From positions 159,045,407 to 159,109,406 of the forward strand of contig CM042010.1 of NCBI GenBank assembly GCA_023525715.1: DNA of 64,000 bases, in the 5' to 3' direction. Source of the stretch: Cichorium intybus (Eukaryota; Streptophyta; Magnoliopsida; Asterales; Asteraceae). The notes beneath the pieces were generated by a model that saw only the letters and a program-made list of their open reading frames with translations, did no database searches and was not told where the DNA came from. The translations under genes were made by a program, and so were the position numbers. Positions 11,236-23,262 of this stretch are shown here, piece after piece. Numbering within the stretch: the stretch's first letter is position 1; each line of letters starts with the position of its first letter.

Positions 11236-11737
11236 AATTGTCAGTCAAAAAACAATTATGAAAATGGGATGTCGCTAGAGATGGGTACTTGAACTATGTA
11301 GAGATAATTCCTATTTTTGTTCATTTAAGAAAGATGGAAAAACATTATGTTCATGTTTTGCAGTTTCTTTTTGTTCAAATAACTTACATGTCAACTAATT
11401 GTTTTTTGTGTGAATCTTTTATAGTTCCGACTACTAAACAAATTAGAGAGCCTGTACAAATTGATGGCCTTAAGGCCCTTAACAATCATTTGTTCTATGC
11501 TCAAAGTGTTGGCTATTAAATTGGTATTACATGGACATATAATATTATTTTTTTGCCATTCACTGTTTCTTATATTTAGTTGATGTAAGTACATTGTTAC
11601 AAAAATATAAGTACACTATAACGGGAGCTTGTATTTAATATTATTTACAATACATGCTTATATATGACTGTATTAGCATCCTATTTAATATTTTTTTAAC
11701 CAACCCGTGTAATACACGGGTCTCACAGCTAGTTATC

Positions 11738-12452
11738 TTATTATGAATAGGTCGAACAAGTATACTAGTCAACTTTATACGAACAAAACATAATTACCTA
11801 AACATGTACGAAAAAACATGGTTACCTAAATTTGGACGGATGAAGGAAAAATATTTAATTGTTTTTATGTTTTTTAAATACTTCTATATTAAAATATAAT
11901 TGTTTTTAGATCTTATCACTTTTAATTTGAAATAACAAATTAAAATATACATAATTTCGTCGGGCATTAAGGCCAATGAATGCATTGTTTCATACAACTT
12001 CAAGTGACTCATTGTTCACGATATTTATCTCGAAGACTCGATTATTCATTTAAAATGACATGAGTTAGGATGAAGCAGTGAACATTAGGAATGTAATATT
12101 ATTTCACTATTTTTAACCATTTTGCCTATAATCGTTTTTATGTGTTTAATATCATTAAAATTTTAAATTGTTGTTCAAATACGCCATTTTCCAGGTTTCA
12201 AATGGTCATTAGTTGAAAAAAAACATGTGATAAAGCATTTAATTATTGATATAATTCGAAAATGATGTAAAAACCGATCAAGAGGTTAATTTCTAAAAAA
12301 ATTAAAATACAATAATCAAACAGAAAAAATAGGCACTTTAAATATATAATAAATGCGTAACGAACTTGATTTTTGTCTAAGTTTAGGTAACCATGTTTTT
12401 TTCGTACAAGTTTGGCCAATATACTTGTTTGACGTGTTCATAATAAGCTAAT
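11738..12452. mobile_element. Terminal-inverted-repeat element directly after the Helitron
   Basis: The left arm (about 11738-11835) contains TTATTATGAATAGG, AACAAGTATACTAGTC and ACGAAAAAACATGGTTACC. The right arm (about 12370-12452) holds the reverse complement with roughly 80 per cent match by eye. The 500 bp between them are AT-rich and hold no ORF. It is a non-autonomous DNA element. No clear target duplication was found. Confidence 0.5.
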
Positions 12453-13597
12453 ATTACCGGTGATCGTAGGTAATATTACTTTTTTATAAACATGTCAAAC
12501 AAATATATACTAGTCAAATATAAAGATGTAAACAAACCAAAGACCTTCGAAAATAAACTTTCTAAAACAATAATATAATTTTGCAAAATTTTCGCCACTT
12601 TTTATATATAAAGTTGTTTCGCAACATTTAAAAAATCCCGTTAACTTTTCAACAAACATCGAAAATAAACTTTCTATAAAAAATAGGTCGTAAATACACG
12701 GCATCAACCAAAGACCTTATGGTACGACGACACATATATATGTCCGGTCTTTTTGAGGTTTTGGGTTTAAATTCCGTTAGGGGATTAAGGTCCTGTTTGG
12801 CAGGATCTGTTTAATTAATATCTGAATCAGATAGAGGTCTTAATTAGATAGAGGCTCTGAAAAATCTACATATGACTAAAAAAATCTCGTTTGGTTATAC
12901 ATCTGAATAGTTGGGTGCTGAATGATGAAAATGACAACTTTACCCTTTTAAATTATTTCCTTCAAGAACATCAAATTTCATTAGAAACATCACTCGAACA
13001 AAAATCAGAACACATGAACAAAACCTTTGTCTTGTGTTCTTCTGGAATAACTTGTATGTTTCCCAAAAACAAATTTCAGTCAAATAAAAAAAATGTCCAA
13101 GGCCTGCAGGAAGCAATCGATGGCAGGGGAAAAGAGGAGAAATTTAGAAGATGAAAGCAATCAATTCAAGCCACTTACTGCATAGCCGATTGGGACGAAC
13201 TGTACAGGCGTGCCGGAAGCAATCGATGGTAGGGGAAAAGGAGGAGAAAATCAACATATTTCACCAACAAAAACCGAGCAATAGCGATTTCGTGGAGACA
13301 ATTTGAGCAGCAACAACGATTTCTTGAGGAGAAAAACTAACCTGCAACAACGATGTCGTGGAGACTGATCGTGTTAGGTCGTCGCCAAATAAGGTTGAGC
13401 AGGGTCGTCGCCGGCGGAGAGGCAACCGGACCAGCGAGACGAGGGGAGAAGAAGGGTAGGAGAAGATCGGTTCTCCCGATCTATTTTTGGAGGCGTGAAG
13501 GAGGCGTGAAATCAGATATGAGGGATGCGTAAATGTTAGGGCAAATATGGAACACGCGTGTCTTTTTTTTAACAGAGGTCTCCTAAAGTTGAGAAAT
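12453..13597. other. Intergenic DNA with a MITE-like start and a GC-rich patch
   Basis: At about 12790 the text AAGGTCCTGTTTGGCAGG resembles the start of hAT-like MITEs, but no matching right end was found. From about 13300 to 13480 the DNA is GC-richer (GTCGTCGCC, GGCGGAGAGG) and may be a captured exon fragment; no product is recognised. No gene is called here. Confidence 0.35.
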
Positions 13598-14258
13598 TAA
13601 CGCTTTGCTTCAGAGTTTACTAACGGACGGAAAGAAGAGAAAAGAATGGAAAATAATGAAAGAAAAAAAAGGAAAAGAAGAGAAATATATAAATGTTTTT
13701 CATGCTCCAGAGTTCTAATGAAAAGAAAAGAAAGGATAGATTTTTGTGCTCCTGAGTTATGAGAGAAAAGAAAAGAAAACTGTAAATTTACAGCCATACC
13801 CTTTATACTCGTTTGCCACATCTATGCTCCGCGTGGTGGCTTTCATTTGCACTATACACATCATGCTATATTATAAATAATTATATTTTTTAATACTTGT
13901 AAATAACATCACGTGTTGGTTGTAATGGGTTTTGAACTTTATACCAACCTTTGACTTTACACGTCATACTAACCTTTGAGTTTACAATTAAGAAAATTGA
14001 ATTTGGCAACCCACCGTTAAATACCCACGGTGAGTTTAATTTGCAATAATGTTAATTTTCTACGCAAGGCATTCAATTAAACAAAAAGTTATGAAATACA
14101 TACTAATTGTCACCAATGAATTGTTTTCAACATCCACAATCAAAATAGAAAACAAAATAAAAAACAAATAAAAATCTAATTTTTTCCAAAAGTACCAAAC
14201 AAACAAATTGCAACTAACCAAATGTATGAGAGCAATCCATAAATTGTCACCTTTAATC

Positions 14259-15289
14259 TCATGTACCCATCATATCTTTCAGCACACCCATCCTTATCTG
14301 AAGTGGAGTACCGAATAATAACCTTGATTTTGCTTGATTCGTAGCCAAGAAATTGAGGGCCCTTGGTATTTCATTGAGTTCCAAACCCATTAGCTCCAAT
14401 TGTTGAAAAATTCCCTCACCCGTATACTCACGAGGATAAGCCCTGTCCATTATTTTATTCCCTTCCATAATAGCGTGAGCTACATTGTGAACGACATTCA
14501 CAATGTTCGAGTCATACGATTAAACTTCTTCTTGAACCTTTCTTTTTTTACTTTTACATTTCTTTGCACTCGAAGGCTGCTCGGGCGAAAGCGGCGTGGG
14601 ATATACCACTTGAATATCATCATCATCGTCAAGATTGTATGGATTCTCCAAAGTTACTTCATTCGAAGCTAATAAGTCATCAACTTCAGAAATTTTTTCC
14701 AATTTAATGTTGTCAATTTTGTTCAATCTAACATTTCTTTCCTTGGCAGTTTCAGCATCTTCACCTTTTGTTCTGTCCGTAGAAAAGAGATCTAACATTT
14801 CATTGTAGTTAGACACTTTTTTGGTCTTCAACATTATAGCATCGGGCTTTGACTGTTTCATGAGAAAAAAATAACTAATATTATAAACGGTAACATAAGT
14901 TATACATAGAAAATTAACTAAATCATAAAAGGAACACTTACTTTTATTAAGTTATCCCATATTTCATCCTCGGCTTCAATTAATCGAGTATTTGCATTCC
15001 AAGAAAAACCACTCATTGAAGTTCCTTGAAACAAGTCATACCACTGAGAAAATGCAGTTTTCAAGGTTTTTAAACGGTTTTTTAAATGATTTTTTGTAAT
15101 ATTCATTTGAAGAATTGCACTCAATTCCTCAGTCATATCAGCATATGCTTGGGTAGTGAATGTCCCCTTAATCCTGTTGCCTTTATCTTGTTGCTTTATC
15201 ATTGCATGAACGAATGCGGAATCCATTTTCTCAGTCCACTTTAATTGTTCCTTCTTAAATGTATTTGCAAAGGCTTCCTGTTTGCTCAT
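14259..15289 (-). pseudogene. Harbinger Myb/SANT-like protein (ORF1), damaged
   Basis: The first exon (15289 to about 14940) encodes a Myb/SANT-like DNA-binding domain: LKWTEKMDSAFVHAM, then HLKNRLKTLKTAFSQWYDLF and GFSWNANTRLIEAEDEIWDN, which matches the Myb_DNA-bind_3 family found beside Harbinger transposases in plants. After a short intron a second part (from about 14852) carries an acidic run (LDDDDDIQVV) and a basic, nuclear-localisation-like run (KKCKSKKRKV). An in-frame TAA at 14520-14522 precedes a C-terminal segment (14501-14259) that continues in the same frame with ELMGLELNEIP. In this class the protein helps bring the transposase to the transposon ends in the nucleus. Confidence 0.75.
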
Positions 15290-15467
15290 GATTACCTTCT
15301 AGATAGAAACATATATAAACGGTTAACACAACGTCAACTTGAAATAATACAATGAAGTAGTTAATGGTATAGTTATGAAAAATGCAAATACTAAATAATA
15401 TAAGTAATTTCAAACAATGATCGACAATACAATGTCAACTCGAATTAAACAATGTACTATTACGAAA

Positions 15468-15681
15468 CTATTTTGACATATTTATTTCATTATTTGGATG
15501 TAACAAATAATTAGCCCACATTGCATTTGCAATTGAGTTCCTTGGTTGCTCTACCCTAGTACTACCCTCACGTATGTCTCTATAACTATGTCGATCTTTC
15601 TCTTGTGGTGCATTTAACAACTCATGCATGACCTCTTCTTCAAGAGTTTTGTCACGATCTTCCTCTAGTAAAAAGTTATGT
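15468..15681 (-). pseudogene. Harbinger DDE transposase, C-terminal part
   Basis: This is the end of the transposase, cut off from the rest by the Gypsy insertion at 15682-32554. It starts with NFLLEEDRD and ends NEINMSK and a stop. Removing the retroelement and one TATGT copy puts it in frame directly behind the CILH motif at 32560. Confidence 0.8.
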
Positions 15682-17325
15682 TGTAACACCCCTTTCTCAA
15701 ACCATAATTTAGTATAGTTTACTTTACAAAACGTGACTAATAAAAGTCACCAATTTTTTTTACAAACTTTATACTGAAAGGGTATTACAGACTCAATACA
15801 GAAACCATAATTTAAACTTATCTGTAATTTACATTGTCCCAGCTTCAATGCACAAAAAGTAACCTAGCTCATGTTCCACGCACCTAAGTACATAGCATTT
15901 AAAACAAGTAGTACGTGAGACATAAAGCCTCGTGAGTTATATGGGTTTAGACCCAAAACTTTTCTGCTCAATACTTGAATTAATAACAAGTAAAACTGAT
16001 AAACTGCTGAAAACTTATTTTCAAAATAAGTCTCAAATCTCTTTGCTTTTCTATAATTAAAACTTAAAAACATTTTCTTTCTCAAAAACGTCTTCTTACT
16101 TTAAATCTGTTTTAATTCTTTGAAACTGCTTTCTTTCTTTAAAACTGCTTTCTTTCTTTAAAACTGCTTTCTTTCTCATGTACTTGTGACCAACTGAAAC
16201 TCATGAATTATTTTAATTTAATTCATTCAACTAGCTCCCCTCGCGGGACAGAACAGATCCGTCCGCTTGGTTATGCTCATTCTGTCTCCCCTTTGTGACT
16301 TGGAAAGAATTCAAGCACAAGGGTATACTAAGCTAGACCACTACTCCGCGACGGGAGGTACCATCCCAGTAGTGTCTTCTGATCCCCCGATTATGTGGGT
16401 GACCTAGTCCGGACAACTATCTCTTTCTTCTTTCTTTCTTTAATTCTTATCTCATTACATTTTAAATTGGTCAAAATGGGACACAATTTATAAATAACTC
16501 AACTCATAACTTTTAGACTCATAATCAAAAATATCTTTAAAACTAATCTCAACATCTTTAGCTCATGTATGGAGCTTCTTTCAAAACTTTATAAATTATA
16601 CTTCTTTAAATACTGAATTTCTTTAAAATCTCTTTTAGACACTTAGCTCTTAGAGCTACATTCAAAACTATTTCCAATCCTTAAGATTTGCAAATATTTG
16701 GAAATCTCATTTTCTGAAAATATCATTTTGCTATGTACTAGAAAAATCCTCATAAAACTCACCTTGGTTTAGCTATAAACCACTACGCTTCTTATACGCC
16801 GTCTCCCTTTCCGTGCTCATTAGTATTTGAAGCACCTCCTTCTTTAACTTTGGAATCACCAATTCCAATCCTTTATTGATTTCCTTGACAATGATTCTTG
16901 AACTTCTTCTCCCCGTGTTCTTCCTGCACACTCTCGCTCTCTCTAGTTCTCTCTGGAGACTTCTATTGTTTCCTTACATAATGAAGAAAATAGATATATA
17001 TAATTAATATATAAAACATTTGCATTTTTGGTCTTTTGGTTTCTAACTTTTCTACAAGAATGGTCCTAAGACCCATAACCTTGCAACCAAAGTTCCATTA
17101 ACTTCCAACTTGACATTTTCTTGACAATTTGGTCATTTTCATGTCAAATGACATTTTTGCCCTTTTTGGTCAAATTTCACTATTCACGCGGTAAAACTCC
17201 AAATTTCACATAATCTCTTATTTCTTATATTATTATTTCACAAATACATATTATTTTACATAATAGTCTTACAACGTGTCAAAAGACCGTTTTACCCTTT
17301 TACAACTTTTTCGCGGGTTCTTACA
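15682..17325 (-). repeat. 3' LTR of the outer Gypsy element
   Basis: 1644 bp. On the minus strand it starts TGTAAGAACCCGCG and ends GGGTGTTACA. It matches the LTR at 30910-32554 almost base for base. The adjacent purine tract (TAAAGGAGGGG, minus strand, from about 17328) marks it as the 3' LTR. Confidence 0.9.
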
Positions 17326-20300
17326 GTCACCCCTCCTTTAGCGGATTCCGTCCTTGGAATCTTTTCGTAATCCGTGAACTTCTGGATATCTTCTCTTCAT
17401 CCCCTCTAATGTTTCTCAAGTTAGGTTCGACCCTATTGAGTGCTACCAATTGACTAGTATTAAGTCAATCTCATTGTTCCTCAACTTCTTAGTCTGTATT
17501 TCTAGAATCGCTTCAGGTTCTTCAATCATTCTGCTAGGAGTCTCCACTCTCAAGTCTGTATACGGTATTACTAACTCTTCTTTACCAAAGTACTTTTTCA
17601 AGTAACATACATGAAAGGTATCATGTATTCCACTATGCTTGTAACCCAACTCTCTTCAGGATTCTAAAAGGTCCAATGTACCTTGGACTCAGCTTTTCTC
17701 GCTCTTCAAATCTGACTACACCTTTCCATGGCAACAAATTTTTTTTATCACTACATCACTTTCTTGTAACTCATACAGTCTTTTCTTTAGATCTGTGTAA
17801 CTCTTCTGTTGGTTTCGCGCTACCGTCATGTTGGCTTAAATCACACCAATCTTCTCATTGATCACTCTAATAATCTCTGGTATTGTACTCTTAATCTCAC
17901 CTGCCTCTATCCAGCACAAAGGAGTTTTACACTTTATACCAGACAATGCCTCAAAGGTGGCATTTGATGCTAGAATAGTAGCTGTTGTCGTATACAAGCT
18001 CTACTAAAGGCAGGTGTTCATTTCAACTGCCTCCCAAAATCATCACACTTGATCGTAACACATCTTCTACTGTCTGAATTGTTCGTTCACTCTGACCATC
18101 CGTTTGTGGATGATACGCTGTACTTAGCTGGATTTTCGTCCCCATTTTCTCTTGTAAGGCTCTCCAAAAGTTAGAGGTAAATTTGGGGTCTCTGTCTGAC
18201 ACGATAGACAACGGTGCACCATATCTTCTTAACACTTCATCTATATATAACTAGGCTAACTGCTCCAATGGAGTAGTTTCTTTTATGGCTAGAAATAGTG
18301 CACTCTTGGTCAACCGGTCCACTATGACCCATATACTATCATAACCTCTTCTTGTTCTTGATAGCCCAACAATAAAGTCCATAGTTACATCTTCCCACTT
18401 TCCGGATGGAATGTGCAATGGCTGAGCATCTCCATGCGGGACCTGATGTTCCGCCTTGACTTGTGCACAAGTGACACACTTGGAGACGTACTTTTCTCAA
18501 CTTTAAACTTAAACTTATATGACTCTTCTAAAATCAACTTTCCCAAATCTCCTGCTTTCGGCACCCAAATACGGGTTCTGGAAATCTTTAACTCTTGTCT
18601 ACTTATCTCAAACTGTATGTCTTCCTCGTTTCTCATCTTTCAAATCTATGCCTATTCCAACATTTCTGTTGGACTGCTTTAATCTGTTCTACCATACTGA
18701 ACACTAGTTCGATACGTATCAATCTTGCATTGATTCTTTTCTCTGGAACTTTTCTACTCAATGCATCTGCTTCTACACTGGCTTGCCTGAATGGTATACA
18801 ATCTTGCAATCATAATCACTGGTCAACTATAACTATCTTTTCTGTCTTATGTTCAACTCTATTTGAGTGAACACATACTACTAACTCTTGTGATCAGTGA
18901 GTAGTTTGCGCTTTGTTCCATACAGGTAATGCCTCCAAATTTTTTTAAGGCAATTACTATCGCTATTAGCTCTATACCATAGGTGATATATTTCATTTTT
19001 AGGGCTTTCAACTATCTGAGAACATATGCTATACTCTTACTCCTTTGCATCTACACACAGCTAAGCCCTCTATGTGAGACATTGTTGTTTACTTCAAAAT
19101 CTTCTGTCCCATCTGGTAATATAAGGACAGACGCATTACTTGACTTCTCTTTTAATGTAATAGAAGCTTTTACTTATTTTTCTTACTTGAGTAAATTTCA
19201 TATTTTAAATTTACTTTATCTCTCTTATTTTAGAAGCTTTATCATTCCATACTTTATTATAGAAGATTGACTTTCCAACAGTCAATCTATATTTCTAATT
19301 ACTTCTTTATTGTCATTAGTCTCGTATATATATTTATATATATACATTTACACTATATCTGCTCACTTCATCTTTATACCTTTCTTTAGAAGTTTTACAA
19401 CTTCGTATATCTACATATACCAGAGGAATTGACTTTTCAAAAGTCAATCGTCATTCTTGTTTCTTTCATCTTATCTGTCATCTTTAATTCTCAAAGAATT
19501 TTTTTTTCTATCTTTTTCTTTTCTTTTTCTTTGTCTTTACTATTAGTTTTCTTACATCTTCATAAGGTTATTACCCTATCATCATGTTACTTGCATGTAT
19601 TACTTTTATAAATACATGTCTGGTATCATTCTTTACTTATATTATCATTATTATTTTTAAAGAGATTTCAATCTCTTTTGCTCATTATACTGTATAATAT
19701 AATCTTGTCCTTTTTATTCCTCAGCTTTCTTACAGTACTCTTATGAGTACACTTCTTATCTTCTTAGGTACCCCATGTACCATTCTCATCTTATTACTTT
19801 TGTTTTAGTATTTTCTTGTAGTTCTTATTTCTCACGCTAATGCTTAGTTTAGCATTCTATCTATTGCTTACTCTTTACTTGCTATGGCTAATGCCAACAT
19901 AATTTTTAATTCACTTTTTATCTTGACTGCACTGTAATCATATTTCAATAAAAACTGACATGTCTGTCTCAATAATTTCTTGTTTTATCTCATTATATGT
20001 ATAAACATACACTACTTTCATAATCATATAGATTACCTCAAAAAAAAATTTAAAACATCTAGTCTGCATGTCTCACATAATTTACTTATAAACTTTCTAG
20101 GTTTAATATCCAAAATTTCTTTTACTATTATTACTATTATTATTTTTTTACTATTTCTCTCTATATGTCGTAAGGCTATATGCTCAACACATTACCTTGT
20201 TCTTTCCTTTAAGACTCATTTCTTTACTCTCTCTACCTTTATGTATTTTAAGGCGATATACGCTATACATACATTTTGTTTACTAACCGTACACTGACTA

Positions 20301-20709
20301 TTTTCTCAAATCTTTGGCTACTTTTACCCGTTACTTCCGTTTAGAGGTAGTAACTTCCTGTCTCTTTATTTTAGCTCTTATTTCATCTTTGACTCTTTGT
20401 CTAAGACTTATCTGGATATTCGCTTTTACTCTTTATTTCATAATTTTTATGACTCTCAGTCTTTTTTTTTTCTCACATTCTGGCCATGTCTCTTTTCCTA
20501 ATTTCTGTCATACTTTACATTATTTCTCATATTATACAGTGGTCATCACAACCACAAATTCAAACTTTTCTCCTTCATTACTCTAGCATTCTAGTCATCT
20601 TATTTTCAGTGCTCTTTATATACTTTATACTGACTCATATAGAGTATGAGATTTTTTCCCTATATATCTCATATTTGCTATTTTGTCGTTAACACTTTTT
20701 CTTTTATGC
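17326..20709 (-). pseudogene. Decayed pol remnant of the outer Gypsy element
   Basis: Recognisable pieces, in minus-strand order toward lower coordinates: an RNase H region (about 19150-18770, aligning with 25170-24790 of the inner element), the integrase zinc-finger lead-in (about 18640-18385), an integrase core piece (18235-18023: APLSIVSDRDPKF and AYHPQTDGQSERTIQ), and a C-terminal piece (17649-17443: GIHDTFHVCYLKKYF). Each differs from the inner element by deletions, frameshifts and stops. From about 19270 to 20709 the sequence is extremely T/C-rich on the plus strand and I cannot align it by eye. No usable frame remains. Confidence 0.8.
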
Positions 20710-20714
20710 TGTAT

Positions 20715-23251
20715 TGTAACACCCCTTTTCTCAAACCATATTTAATATACAAATACAGTTTCCAAACATATTTTACAACTTGTGACTATAAAACAGCCAC
20801 TAAATTTTTTTTTTTTTTATTTTACAAACTTAACTCGAGGGGTATTACAGACTCAATACCAATAACCATAATTTAAACTTACATTGTACAATAACGGTTC
20901 CAACTTCAACCTTCGCTCCGTTCACCTAAGTACATAGCATTTTAAACAAAACATACGTGAGACATAAAGCCTCGTGAGTAATATGGGTTTAGACCCAAAA
21001 CTTTTCTTTTCAAAACTTGAAATATCAAAAGTACATTGCTAAAACTGATTCATTTCATAAATCTCAAAATGACTTTTTCTTCTTTACTTTCAAACTTTAA
21101 AAAGACTTTCTTTCTTAAAACTGCTTTTCTTTCTCATTTCTCGTGACCAACTGAAACTTATGAATTAAGTTAATTAATTCATTCAACTAGCTCCCCTCGC
21201 GGGACAGAACAGATCTGCCCACTCGGTTTGCTCATCCCGTCTCCCCTTCGTGACTTGGAACAAATTCAAGCACAAGGGTATGCTAAGCTAGACAACTACT
21301 TCGCGACGGGAGGTACCATCCCAGTAGTGTCTTCTGATCCCCCAATTATGTGGGTGATCCTAGTCCGGACAACTGGCTCATACTTCTTTAATTCTTACTT
21401 CATGTCATCTCAAATTGGTCAAAGTGGGACACAATTTGTAAACTATTCTTACTCAAACATTTTATAATTCTTTTACAAAAATACTTTCAAAACTGCTTCT
21501 GACAACTGAGTTCCTATAAGGAACTTCTTTCAAATTACTTTAGAAATCATACTTTAAAAATATACTTAAAATACTAAGCCCTTGTATAGAGCTTCGTTCA
21601 AAACCATTTTCCAAACTTTAGTATTTTAAAAGATTGGAAATCATACTTTTCTGAAAATAACATTTTGCTATGTACTAGAAAAATCCTCATAAAACTCACC
21701 TTGATGTTGCTACAAGTCTCTATGCTTCTCGTATTCCTTTCCCTTTTCCGTGCTCAACCACGTTTGAAGCACCACCTATATAAGTATTATATATAAATAC
21801 TCAATAAATACATATTCTACAGTTCTAAGGTCTCATACATCTCAATTCTAGGTTATAACAAATGTTTAACCATTAATAGACTCTTTTTATAATTTGTCCC
21901 CGAAATACACGTATATTGCTACAGTGATCCCGAGAGGTCGTATTTCAGTTTTGACACTTTTACATGAAGTCTTAAGCCATATAAGACTTGTGTTCCAAAT
22001 TTGGGATTAATCGGACAAGTTTAGCTTAAATCCCAAAAATCAAATTTTAACAATATTCTTTGCAAATTTGCCACTGCCGCTACAGTGATTTTTCCGCAAG
22101 GTCGGATTGCAAATTTGAAAGTTTCTTACATGTTTTCATACCATTTTAAGGCTATGGTATAAGTTACAGACCAAACGGACAAGCCTAGCATCGATTTCAA
22201 AACTCAAAAATTGGACAGAAGCTTTTCCAGTAAACACACGACCCGTGTGTTTTTTGTACTAAGAAACACACGACCCGTGTCTTTCTGCAGACTCAGTTTT
22301 TAAGTTCGATTTTTGTGCTACAGACCTCTATTTGACCTATTAAGCACCTAATACATATCTTAATTGTTTTACTATCATTCCATGACTAAAACCCTTGCTT
22401 TACATCAAGTTTTAAGCCATGGAATCATTGATTCCAATTCCAATTTCATCCAAACCCGTTTTTGTCATTTTAGTCCAAAAATCCAAGTTTTCGAAATTAA
22501 TCACTTGGGAGTGTCTTCATACATCCCAAATGATCATTTGAACCCAACAACACCATAAAATTCAGCTTTGATCTTGTAAAACCCGTTTTTAGTGTTCTTG
22601 GCCAAAATCACCATTTCTTAATTCTTAACACATTCAAGTGTTATAACATGCTAGATGGATGATTTTGAGCAAGATAAGATCATTAGAACCTTGATTTCTG
22701 GAAAATCAGAAGTTGGGATTAATTTCCCGTTCAAGAATTTGAGTTCTAGGGTTAGATGGTTACCTCTTGGAGCTTGGAATTACTAATTCCTAAGCTTGTT
22801 CTTGATTCTTGGCAACGATCTTTGAATTTTCTTCTCCCCGTGTTCTTCCTGCTCACTCACGCTCTCTCTAGCTTTCTCTGGAAGTCTCTACTGATTTCTA
22901 GGAGAATGAGAGTTTAATCTCTCATTTTATAATTAAATGCATAAAAAAATTACACAATTGGTCCTAATCTTTCACTTTCTTTACAAAAATGGTCCTAAGA
23001 CCCAAATTCATGCAACAATGTTCCATTAACTTCCAACTTGACATTTTCTTGACATTTTGGTCATTTTCATGTCAAATGACCATTTTGCCCTTTTTGGTCA
23101 AATTTTACTATTCACGTGGAAAAACTCCAAATTTCACATAACTTCATATTTCCTATCATATTATTTTACAAATACATATTATTATACATAATGGTCTTAT
23201 AATGTGACAAAAGACCATTTTACCCTTTTACAAATTTCGCGGGTTCTTACA
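20715..23251 (-). repeat. 3' LTR of the inner Gypsy element
   Basis: 2537 bp; minus-strand ends TGTAAGAACC and GTGTTACA. It contains two interrupted palindromes around CACGACCCGTG (22234-22250 and 22268-22280) that also occur in the solo LTR near 59.8 kb. Short open frames inside it are not genes. Confidence 0.9.
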
Positions 23252-23262
23252 GTCACCCCTCC

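Larger units (their letters stand above)
9605..11734 (+). mobile_element. Second Helitron (3' end certain, 5' end not found)
   Basis: The 3' end is textbook: ACCCGTGTAATACACGGGT forms a hairpin and is followed by CTCACAG and CTAG with a 3' T (11702-11735). Upstream lie decayed exon fragments of two unrelated host genes, RPL5 and a kinesin-14. No Rep/helicase frame is present. I set the left edge only roughly, just after the SR34-like upstream region; no convincing TC start was identified. Confidence 0.6.

Noticed and set aside
19429..20876. Several overlapping plus-strand frames rich in Phe, Leu, Ser and Ile
   Set aside because: The outer Gypsy interior is T/C-rich on this strand, which creates stop-poor frames without any family signal.
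21228..21467. 79-codon frame present twice (also at 28548-28787)
   Set aside because: It lies inside the two LTRs of the inner Gypsy element on the antisense strand; the repetition reflects the LTR pair.
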